Positions 1 through 5,471 of a DNA stretch of 22,530 nucleotides are shown here, piece after piece (within the stretch, counting starts at the first letter, position 1; each line of letters opens with the position of its first letter). A program made the translations under genes and the position numbers. Under the pieces are notes generated by a model that was not told where the DNA came from, made no database searches, and saw nothing but the letters and a program-made list of their open reading frames with translations. This DNA is from an uncultured Lachnospiraceae bacterium (GTDB lineage Bacteria; Bacillota; Clostridia; Lachnospirales; Lachnospiraceae): the NCBI GenBank assembly GCA_910588815.1, contig CAJUQY010000047.1, positions 1 through 22,530 of the forward strand, written 5' to 3'.

Positions 1-572
1 CCAACGGCAGCGGCGGCCTGGTGATCGGAACCGGGGACATGTCGGAGCTGGCCCTGGGCTGGGCCACCTACAACGGGGACCATATGTCCATGTACGGGGT
101 CAACGCCTCCGTGCCGAAGACATTGGTGCGCCATCTGGTCCGGTATTATGCAAAGACCTGCGGGGACGGACAGCTTGCCGGGATTCTTTTTGACATCCTG
201 GATACGCCCGTGAGTCCGGAACTGCTGCCGCCCAAGGAAGGGAAGATATCTCAGAAGACAGAGGACATCGTCGGGCCCTATGAGCTTCATGATTTCTTTT
301 TATACTATGTTCTCCGGTTCGGCTACCGCCCGTCGAAGATATTCCGTCTGGCAAAGAAGGCATTTGACGGCGTGTATGACACGGAAACCATTTTAAAATG
401 GCTGGAGACCTTTTACCGCAGATTCTTTTCTCAGCAATTCAAGCGTTCCTGCCTGCCCGACGGGCCAAAAGTGGGAAGCGTGGCCGTTTCTCCCAGGGGC
501 GACCTGCGGATGCCAAGTGACGCCTGCGGCCGCCTGTGGCTGGAAGAAGTAAAGAAGCTGGCGGAGAAGTAG
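1..572 (+). CDS. nadE: Glutamine-dependent NAD+ synthetase, C-terminal part (5' cut by window edge)
   Basis: This is the end of NAD+ synthetase, which amidates nicotinic acid adenine dinucleotide to NAD+ using ATP and ammonia, in the cytoplasm. The frame is open from the first bases (codons from position 3), so about 189 residues are visible. The visible part starts in the conserved GSGGLVIGTGDMSELALGW segment of the synthetase domain and continues with YNGDHMSMYGVNASVPKTLV. It ends with the SPRGDLRMPSD motif typical of the long two-domain enzyme, which carries an N-terminal glutaminase (nitrilase-like) domain of which nothing is visible here. The long C-terminal tail (KIFRLAKKAF..., FYRRFFSQQFKRS) also fits the two-domain form rather than the short ammonia-dependent one. 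The next gene begins 62 bases downstream on the same strand. Confidence 0.93.
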   Translation, partial: NGSGGLVIGTGDMSELALGWATYNGDHMSMYGVNASVPKTLVRHLVRYYAKTCGDGQLAGILFDILDTPVSPELLPPKEGKISQKTEDIVGPYELHDFFLYYVLRFGYRPSKIFRLAKKAFDGVYDTETILKWLETFYRRFFSQQFKRSCLPDGPKVGSVAVSPRGDLRMPSDACGRLWLEEVKKLAEK

Positions 573-634
573 GGGCTTGTCGGTGAGGCGGAGACTGCCG
601 GGGGATTTGAGACTGGTTTCGGGAGGGCAGAGCG

Positions 635-817
635 GTGGGACAGACGGGAAATTGCGGCTGCTGCGTCAACTATGTGTACGACGAGGATTACGAATATTAT
701 GTCTGCGAGGCAGATCTGGATGAGGACGAGCTGGGGAGATTTCTTTCCGGCAGTTTCTCGGACTGCCCTTATTTCCGGCTGGACGACGAGTACGGAATCG
801 TGAGAAAGCAGATGTGA
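635..817 (+). CDS. Small acidic Cys-rich protein, DUF6472-like
   Basis: This is a 60-residue protein of unknown function that resembles the DUF6472 family of Lachnospiraceae; the family match is from memory of its pattern, not a search. It starts with GTG, and a GGGAGG ribosome site at 621-626 lies 8 bases upstream. Cysteines stand at residues 7, 9, 10, 24 and 44, in the patterns CxCC, VCEADLDEDE and CPYFRLDDEYGIVRKQM. Almost a third of the residues are Asp or Glu. The Cys spacing suggests a small metal-binding fold, but that is inference. It lies between nadE and upp on the same strand and is probably cotranscribed with them. No signal peptide or membrane segment is visible. Confidence 0.75.
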   Translation: MGQTGNCGCCVNYVYDEDYEYYVCEADLDEDELGRFLSGSFSDCPYFRLDDEYGIVRKQM

Positions 818-908
818 ATCAGGGAGCCGGAAAAAGGCAGACAGGAAAAGCAGCTGGAAACAAGCAGACGGAGAAAACACTCAGGTCATAGGCCGGAAAG
901 GGGTACAT

Positions 909-1571
909 ATGGAAGAGAGGATATTGAAAGAGGAAGCATGGGGAGAAAACGTATTTGTCATGAAGCATCCGCTGATTCAGCACAAGATTTCCATGCTCCG
1001 GGACGAGCGGACGGGAACCAATGAATTCCGCAAGCTGGTGGAGGAGATCGCAGTGCTGATGGGCTACGAAGCGTTTCGGGATCTGCCTCTGGAAGAGGTG
1101 GAGGTGACGACGCCCATTGAGACCTGCAAAACGCCGATGATCTCCGGTAAGAAGCTGGCGGTGGTGCCGATTTTGAGAGCGGGCCTTGGCATGGTGAACG
1201 GAGTCCTGACCCTGGTACCCTCCGCAAAGGTGGGACACATCGGCCTGTATCGGGATCCAAATACCCATGAACCGATGGAATATTACTGCAAGCTTCCGGA
1301 AGAGATCGGCCAGCGGCTGATCACGGTGGTGGATCCCATGCTGGCCACGGGCGGCTCCGCCGTGTCTGCCATCAATTACATCAAGGAACGGGGCGGGAGA
1401 CAGATCAAGTTCCTCTGCATCATTGCGGCTCCCGAGGGGGTAAGACGGCTTAAGGAGGCCCATCCGGATGTGGAGATTTACTGCGGCTACGTGGACAGGG
1501 AACTCAATGAGCACGCCTACATCTGCCCCGGCCTGGGAGACGCGGGCGACCGGATCTTCGGAACGAAGTAA
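909..1571 (+). CDS. upp: Uracil phosphoribosyltransferase
   Basis: The enzyme makes UMP from uracil and PRPP in pyrimidine salvage. It has 220 residues against about 209 for the family; the extra residues are at the N terminus, before the usual HPLIQHK start of the fold at residues 20-26. The PILRAGLGM motif (87-95), the PRPP-binding loop VDPMLATGGS (141-150) and the uracil-site motif YICPGLGDAGDR (204-215) are all intact. The ATG at 909 follows a GGAAAGGGG purine run at 895-903. A shorter form from the ATG at 960 would remove part of the conserved N terminus. The spacer before it (817-908) holds short purine-rich GCAGAC/GGAAA repeats of no clear meaning. An amidohydrolase gene follows 31 bases downstream. 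Confidence 0.97.
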   Translation: MEERILKEEAWGENVFVMKHPLIQHKISMLRDERTGTNEFRKLVEEIAVLMGYEAFRDLPLEEVEVTTPIETCKTPMISGKKLAVVPILRAGLGMVNGVLTLVPSAKVGHIGLYRDPNTHEPMEYYCKLPEEIGQRLITVVDPMLATGGSAVSAINYIKERGGRQIKFLCIIAAPEGVRRLKEAHPDVEIYCGYVDRELNEHAYICPGLGDAGDRIFGTK

Positions 1572-1602
1572 TAAACGGTATCAGGGAAAGAAGGAAAGCG
1601 GG

Positions 1603-2475
1603 ATGTTCGGAGAATGCCACGGGCATATGTTCATGGACGGGGTCAACTATAAGGAGGCGGTGGCCCGTCATAAAAACGGGGTGGACCGGGAGACGGTAAG
1701 GAACCGTCTTCTGGCCTACCAGGAGGCGGGTATCACCTTTTTCCGGGAGGGGGGCGACTATCTGGGAGTCTCCTCCTATGTGTCTGAAATTGCGGCGGAT
1801 TATGGGTTCGATTATCGCTCTCCGGTGTTTGCAATCCATAAAAAGGGCCATTATGGAGGAATAGTGGGGCTTGCATACGAAACATTGGCCGATTTTTCTG
1901 GTCTAGTGGGGGACGCGGGCAAAAAAGGCGCCGACTTTATCAAGATCATGTTTTCCGGACTTCTGGATTTTGGAAAATATGGAACCATTACCGGGACGGG
2001 GCTGGCTTTTTCGGAAATGAAAGAACTGATACATATCTGCCACGAGGAAGGCTTTGCCGTCATGGTCCATGTGAACGGCAGGGAGACCGTACATGGGGCT
2101 ATTGAAAGCGGCGCAGACAGCATTGAGCACGGCTTTTACATGACGGAGGAAGAGCTTTCACTCCTGGCGGAGAGGGGAACCGTCTGGACGCCAACCATAT
2201 CTCCGGTGGGGAATCTGGCAGGAACAGGGCTGTTTGACGAGGCGTCGGTGAAGGCGATCACAAAGAGCCAGCTCACCAATGTGAGAAAGGCTCTGGCCAT
2301 GGGCGTCCATGTGGCTCTGGGAAGCGATGCCGGGGCTGTCACGGTGCCCCATGTGGCGGGGCTTCACGGCGAATACGCCTGGCTTTTGCAGGCGGCGGAC
2401 GGCGACAGGGAACGGTTGGATCTGGTATTGGGGAATACGGAACGGATATTAAAAGAAAAATTCCGAAGAAGATAG
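1603..2475 (+). CDS. Amidohydrolase-family metal-dependent hydrolase
   Basis: This is a 290-residue member of the amidohydrolase (metal-dependent TIM-barrel) superfamily, closest in feel to the imidazolonepropionase/prolidase-like branch. The metal-site elements are visible in order: HxH at residues 6-8 (CHGHMF), a Lys in FIKIMFSG (K114) that could be the bridging carbamylated lysine, His156 in VMVHVNG, His176 in SIEHGF, and Asp242 in LGSDAGA. The protein lacks the N-terminal beta-sandwich of many relatives, since it starts directly at the first barrel strand. I chose ATG 1603, which has AAGGA at 1591-1595. An upstream extension in frame (from 1468) overlaps upp and has no family character. 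The substrate cannot be read from sequence. Its place 31 bases after upp suggests, weakly, a nucleobase or cyclic-amide substrate. Confidence 0.88.
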   Translation: MFGECHGHMFMDGVNYKEAVARHKNGVDRETVRNRLLAYQEAGITFFREGGDYLGVSSYVSEIAADYGFDYRSPVFAIHKKGHYGGIVGLAYETLADFSGLVGDAGKKGADFIKIMFSGLLDFGKYGTITGTGLAFSEMKELIHICHEEGFAVMVHVNGRETVHGAIESGADSIEHGFYMTEEELSLLAERGTVWTPTISPVGNLAGTGLFDEASVKAITKSQLTNVRKALAMGVHVALGSDAGAVTVPHVAGLHGEYAWLLQAADGDRERLDLVLGNTERILKEKFRRR

Positions 2476-2691
2476 GCGGCGATGTGCAGATTGTGCTGTG
2501 CCGCCTGTTCCGACGCAGGCAATAAGCCGGGCGGACACTTGGCGAATGTCTGCGGGCAAGCGCTCCATGGGTACAAATACCCTGTCAGCTTCCCGGGTTG
2601 GGGCCGACGGGGTATTTGATTGTCGCCGGATCGGCTTCCTTCAAAACAGGCCGGCCGATCAGATGACACTGTACAAAGTGCGGCAGCACAG
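2475..2691 (+). ncRNA. Candidate structured RNA, family not assigned
   Basis: The gap between the amidohydrolase stop and the convergent MCP gene folds into a dense multi-branch structure. A closing stem pairs 2491-2504 with 2680-2691 (12 pairs with a 2-base bulge). Inside lie a hairpin with CAGGC/GCCTG arms (2503-2520), a 7-pair hairpin (2531-2537/2547-2553), a 19-pair hairpin with one mismatch (2574-2592/2600-2618), and a 7-pair hairpin (2629-2635/2654-2660). A competing 9-pair helix (2475-2483/2619-2627) crosses the closing stem, so it is either a pseudoknot or a second state. Most of the G-U pairs work only if the plus strand is the RNA. No clear promoter or U-tailed terminator was found. 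It could be a known family such as the raiA motif or 6S RNA, whose sequences I cannot match by eye. Confidence 0.5.
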
Positions 2692-2714
2692 AAAAACCCT
2701 TACGCTCAGAAGAC

Positions 2715-3659
2715 TCAGCCCTCCTGGGCGTTTGCATCCTGGATGATGGCCGGAACCTGGGAGAGCATATTGTCCACATCCTCGAACATGCTGCTCTTGG
2801 TGGTACCGAGGCTGCTGGCTTTCTGGATATGCTTCATAACCTCCTGATACTGATCCTTGATCTGGTCGAAGAACTGGCAGACTGCCTGCAGGTCGCTCTG
2901 GGAATTTTCGATGACGTCTGCAATCTCCGTCTGCACGGAAGTGGCGCTCTCTGCGGCGGTTGTGATCTGCTGGAAGCCCTCGTCCGTATTTTCCACAATG
3001 GCGGCTCCTTTTCCCAGGGTTTCCTGGGCGTTGGAAATGCTTCCGCTCAACTGGGTGGAATGCTCCTTCACATCATGGATGCCGGTATCTACTTCATTGG
3101 CCAGAAGTTTGATCTCCCTGGCCAGATCTTTGACCTGCGCCGCGACGATGGCGAAGCTTCTGCCCTCTGTGCCGGCCCTGGCGGCCTCGATGGAGGCGTT
3201 GACGGCCAGGATATTGGTCTGGTCCGCAATGGAGACGATCTTTCCCATGCAGTCCTGGATGCCCTGGATGGAGTTCTGGAGCTGTTCAAAAATGCGCTCC
3301 ATATCGCCGAAGGAGCCAAGCACCTGTATGGAAATGTTTTTCAGATCCGCCATCTCATTTCTGGCCTCGGATACGTTCTGCCCGACTTCGTCTTTGACCT
3401 GGGAAAACTGTTCCGCCGTGTGGTTGATGCCGTCGAAGGACTGGCCAAATTCCTGGAGACGGTTCTGGAATTGTTCGGCGCCCTTTACAATGCCCTCAAA
3501 AGAACGGCCGATCATGCTCAGCTCCCAGAGAGAGTCCACTTCTTTTTGGACCAATTCCTTCTGATAGCTCTTCAGGCTGTTTACGATATGTATAACCGGG
3601 TACAGTCTTTTTTTTCTGTTCACCGGCTCCGGCTTGTGCTGTTTTTTCTTAAAAAACAT
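2715..3659 (-). CDS. Soluble methyl-accepting chemotaxis-type signalling protein
   Basis: This 314-residue protein is built almost only of the cytoplasmic signalling domain of methyl-accepting chemotaxis proteins. The hairpin tip that normally contacts CheA and CheW is seen at residues 143-165 (IADQTNILAVNASIEAARAG), followed by FAIVAAQVKDLARE, with long heptad-like helices on both sides. There is no membrane segment or periplasmic sensor. The basic N terminus (MFFKKKQHKPEPVNRKKR) is followed by about 80 residues of helix with no recognised sensor domain. Its start has AAGGAGG 7 bases upstream and lies 14 bases after the stop of the FIST gene, so the two are one operon. The inference is that the FIST protein supplies ligand sensing in trans. 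The last residues include no CheR/CheB tether motif. No other chemotaxis genes are in the window. Confidence 0.9.
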   Translation of the reverse strand: MFFKKKQHKPEPVNRKKRLYPVIHIVNSLKSYQKELVQKEVDSLWELSMIGRSFEGIVKGAEQFQNRLQEFGQSFDGINHTAEQFSQVKDEVGQNVSEARNEMADLKNISIQVLGSFGDMERIFEQLQNSIQGIQDCMGKIVSIADQTNILAVNASIEAARAGTEGRSFAIVAAQVKDLAREIKLLANEVDTGIHDVKEHSTQLSGSISNAQETLGKGAAIVENTDEGFQQITTAAESATSVQTEIADVIENSQSDLQAVCQFFDQIKDQYQEVMKHIQKASSLGTTKSSMFEDVDNMLSQVPAIIQDANAQEG

Positions 3660-3673
3660 ACTGCATCCTCCTT

Positions 3674-4729
3674 TTATTCAAATACCACGCAGGTCATGGA
3701 CTGGTTGACGAAGCGGTTGTTGTAATGCTCCCCGTAACCGACCAGGCCGGCATGGCTGCCGAGGGCCGCCATTTCCTGCAGATATTTCTGCATGTAGCCC
3801 CGTTCGGAAAAAAGTTTGTAACGGAAGAGGCAGTTCACGGAAAATACGGCGGAACGCCTGGGGAAATCCTGGCAGATCCGGCGGATGGTATCTTTGGTGA
3901 TGGCTTCGTAATCACCCAGCTCCAGCAGGTGCAGGACGTCGGAATCGTTGACCTGACGGAAGCAGGCCAGGGCGTTGCCCTTTACCTCTTTGATGGAAAT
4001 GATGCAGGTGTCGTCTCCGTTGACCTTGCCGAAGGGGTTTTGGAAGGTCCTGGTCAGGATCTCCTGGTCGGTCACGTGGAGAATCTCCTGATAGACCTGC
4101 TTGGCAGGCTTTCCGTTGAGGCTTCCGAGGATATAATTGGCCTTGTCAGTGCCGGAGGCAATAAAACGGTAATTTCCGAGTCGGTGGTAGATGTTTTCTT
4201 TGTAGGTCTTGACCTGTCCCTTCAGGTTGCGGACGATTCCGTAAGCGACTGCGTCCGGATAGATTTTTCCGTTGGCAGATACCTTTCCGGCGTCTCCGGT
4301 CCCGCCGACAAGGGAAATGCCCTTTGGCTTCAGGACGGTATAAAGGGTAGTGAGCACACAGGCGTCATTTCCGGCGCAGAAGTCGATGCACACGGTATCA
4401 CGGCGGCTGCCGTTGACCTTTGCCACGTCATTCTGCAGACGCTCAATGTATTTGGCCGGCATGGTGGAAACCTGTTCCAGCACGCCTGCAGAGGCGGAAA
4501 CGCCGTCCAAAAAGGCGATTACGCAGACACCGTGCTCAACGACTCTGGTATCATAGCCCATTCCGATGCATCCTATGCTGGGGACTTCGGGAAAAAGAGC
4601 TTCCAGGGATGCCACATGGGCTTCAAACTGATTTTCATTGGATAACAACATAATAAACTGGGGTTTACTAAGCCCGCGGACTGCCTCTTCCAGCTTTCCG
4701 CTCTGGCTCATTCCAAAAAACTGTCTCAC
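3674..4729 (-). CDS. FIST-domain sensory protein (FIST N and FIST C)
   Basis: This 351-residue protein has the two-part FIST architecture: FIST N at roughly residues 20-205, with PSIGCIGMGYDTRVVEHGV and GISLVGGTGDAGKVSANGKIYPDAVAYGIV, and FIST C at roughly 210-335, with NPFG, ALACFRQVNDSDVLHLLELGD and FSVNCLFRYKLF, closing at GLVGYGEHYNNRFVNQSMTCVVF. FIST domains are proposed sensors of small ligands, possibly amino acids, in signal transduction proteins. The start is a GTG with AAAGGAG 9 bases upstream. It is the first gene of a two-gene unit with the soluble MCP, so the pair looks like a split receptor: sensor and signaller in separate chains. No signal peptide or membrane helix is visible, so sensing is probably of a cytoplasmic ligand. 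Confidence 0.88.
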   Translation of the reverse strand: MRQFFGMSQSGKLEEAVRGLSKPQFIMLLSNENQFEAHVASLEALFPEVPSIGCIGMGYDTRVVEHGVCVIAFLDGVSASAGVLEQVSTMPAKYIERLQNDVAKVNGSRRDTVCIDFCAGNDACVLTTLYTVLKPKGISLVGGTGDAGKVSANGKIYPDAVAYGIVRNLKGQVKTYKENIYHRLGNYRFIASGTDKANYILGSLNGKPAKQVYQEILHVTDQEILTRTFQNPFGKVNGDDTCIISIKEVKGNALACFRQVNDSDVLHLLELGDYEAITKDTIRRICQDFPRRSAVFSVNCLFRYKLFSERGYMQKYLQEMAALGSHAGLVGYGEHYNNRFVNQSMTCVVFE

Positions 4730-4850
4730 GCCGTATTCTCCTTTGCTTCGCGTTGATTTGATTGCGCTACTCCCCCGAAGGGGCTATGGCTGGCAGCGTT
4801 TTTGCCGCTTGTCATAGATTGCGGTGTTTGATAGAATGTTTTCTGCGGAA

Positions 4851-4859
4851 AGTATAACA
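4851..4859 (-). promoter_or_regulatory. Extended -10 promoter for the FIST-MCP unit
   Basis: Read on the minus strand, the bases spell TGTTATACT, an extended -10 (TGnTATACT) element. The position 17 bases further upstream holds no good -35, which is acceptable for extended -10 promoters. The start would be near 4844, giving a leader of about 115 bases. That leader contains a small CCCC-TTCG-GGGG hairpin at about 4772-4783. Confidence 0.5.
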
Positions 4860-4921
4860 TAAACAGATTGTAATTTCTAGTCCTGCAGTAGAGTTTTCTG
4901 CCTCGAAACAGGAATCACCCC

Positions 4922-4950
4922 TTTACAAATTCTGCTTCCTATAGTATAAT
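4922..4950 (+). promoter_or_regulatory. SigA-type promoter of the valS T-box leader
   Basis: The -35 TTTACA (4922-4927) and a perfect -10 TATAAT (4945-4950) are separated by exactly 17 bases. The transcript would start near 4957, just upstream of the first leader hairpin. It diverges from the FIST-MCP promoter about 90 bases away. Confidence 0.85.
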
Positions 4951-4956
4951 CTTTGC

Positions 4957-5325
4957 AGATTTACAGTGAACGGCAAGATACTTTGGCGTTCGCTGCACAA
5001 AGAGTTACAGGCTGTGAAGAAGAGGAGTACGCCAAAAGGCACATACAGAGAGGGCGGTTCACCGGCTGAAAGGCCGTCCATGGAAGCATTGGCGGAAGGT
5101 AGCTTCTGAGCCGGATCTTTGAACTCTGGTTCTGAACGGCAGGCAGGTGGTTTTCCAGGCTGTCTTCCCCATTTGAAAGGAAAGTAGAGGATCCCGGAGC
5201 TGCCCCCGTTACAGGGCAAAGGAGGACTGGGCCTGCAGTGCATATGCGGCGGCAGTTGAAGAAAAGGTGGTACCGCGATGTATTCGCCCTTTTCCGTCGG
5301 AAGACGGAGAAGGGCGTTTCTTTTT
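4957..5325 (+). promoter_or_regulatory. T-box riboswitch leader, valine (GUA specifier)
   Basis: This leader senses uncharged tRNA-Val and lets valS transcription continue when charging is low. A first hairpin is at 4963-4993. Stem I is closed by GGCT/AGCC and GAAG/CTTC pairs around 5010-5110. It carries the AGTA S-turn near 5026, an AGAGAG distal bulge near 5046-5052 and, on the 3' side, the specifier codon GTA (Val) at about 5099-5101, followed by GCTTCTGAG. The conserved T-box sequence AAGGTGGTACCGCG lies at 5263-5276. Its TGGT bulge matches an NCCA end with discriminator A, as expected for tRNA-Val. The terminator at 5285-5325 competes with the antiterminator. This agrees with the gene downstream. 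Confidence 0.95.
5285..5325 (+). terminator. Rho-independent terminator of the T-box (attenuator)
   Basis: Arms at 5285-5298 and 5303-5316 pair over 14 bases with one G-U, around a GGAA loop, and are followed by TTTCTTTTT. It sits 8 bases after the T-box sequence and 147 bases before valS, the usual arrangement for T-box attenuation. Confidence 0.93.
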
Positions 5326-5328
5326 CAT

Positions 5329-5416
5329 GCGCAGGTCTGTGCAGAGGAAATATGCCACTGAAGTGGCGCACAGGCTGCGCGGCGGGCAGGGGAAAGGAGC
5401 CTTTCCCGGCTCGATT
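5329..5416 (+). repeat. Dispersed structured repeat, copy A
   Basis: This ~88-base element starts just after the T-run of the valS attenuator and matches copy B at 18434-18519. A two-part outer stem pairs 5329-5334 with 5375-5380 and 5337-5342 with 5368-5373. An unpaired AGAGGAAATAT loop follows, then an inner hairpin, GCCACT with AGTGGC (5354-5367). A second perfect 8-pair hairpin follows at 5390-5407. Loop sequences are conserved between copies while stem bases change in pairs. It is in the mRNA leader of valS, transcribed only when the attenuator is read through. Confidence 0.75.
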
Positions 5417-5452
5417 GCACGGGCTTGTGCAGGGGAAGGATGCCATTCAAGT
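5417..5452 (+). repeat. Decayed partial copy of the dispersed repeat
   Basis: The bases here resemble the first ~35 bases of copy A: TGTGCAGGGGAAGGATGCC against TGTGCAGAGGAAATATGCC, with further agreement before and after. The 3' half of the element is missing, and the valS ribosome site begins almost at once. It is best read as a truncated tandem copy. Confidence 0.45.
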
Positions 5453-5471
5453 TTTAAGAAAGGAAGGAAAT

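Noticed and set aside
819..1514. Minus-strand frame opposite upp with repeated VCLFPA peptide
   Set aside because: It is opposite a clear upp gene; the repeat comes from the purine-rich spacer at 817-908.
1468..1602. Extension of the amidohydrolase into upp
   Set aside because: It overlaps the conserved upp C terminus in a different frame, and a ribosome site precedes ATG 1603.
2629..2660. Terminator for the amidohydrolase or MCP gene
   Set aside because: The GATCGGC/GCCGATC hairpin has no T-run on either side; it fits better as one helix of the larger RNA structure.
2829..3725. Plus-strand frame of about 298 codons opposite the MCP gene
   Set aside because: It mirrors the helical MCP coding sequence, has no ribosome site, and the minus-strand protein is a clear family member.
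3725..4645. Plus-strand frame of about 306 codons opposite the FIST gene
   Set aside because: The minus strand encodes an intact FIST protein with a good ribosome site; the opposite frame shows no family features.
4740..4850. Cyclic-di-GMP riboswitch in the FIST-MCP leader
   Set aside because: I looked for the conserved GEMM-I core on the minus strand and did not find the required GGGCAAACC and GACGCAAAG-type segments in order.
5238..5471. N-terminal extension of ValRS upstream of 5472
   Set aside because: The stretch contains the T-box sequence, the attenuator and the structured repeat, so it is leader RNA. The ATG at 5472 has a strong ribosome site.
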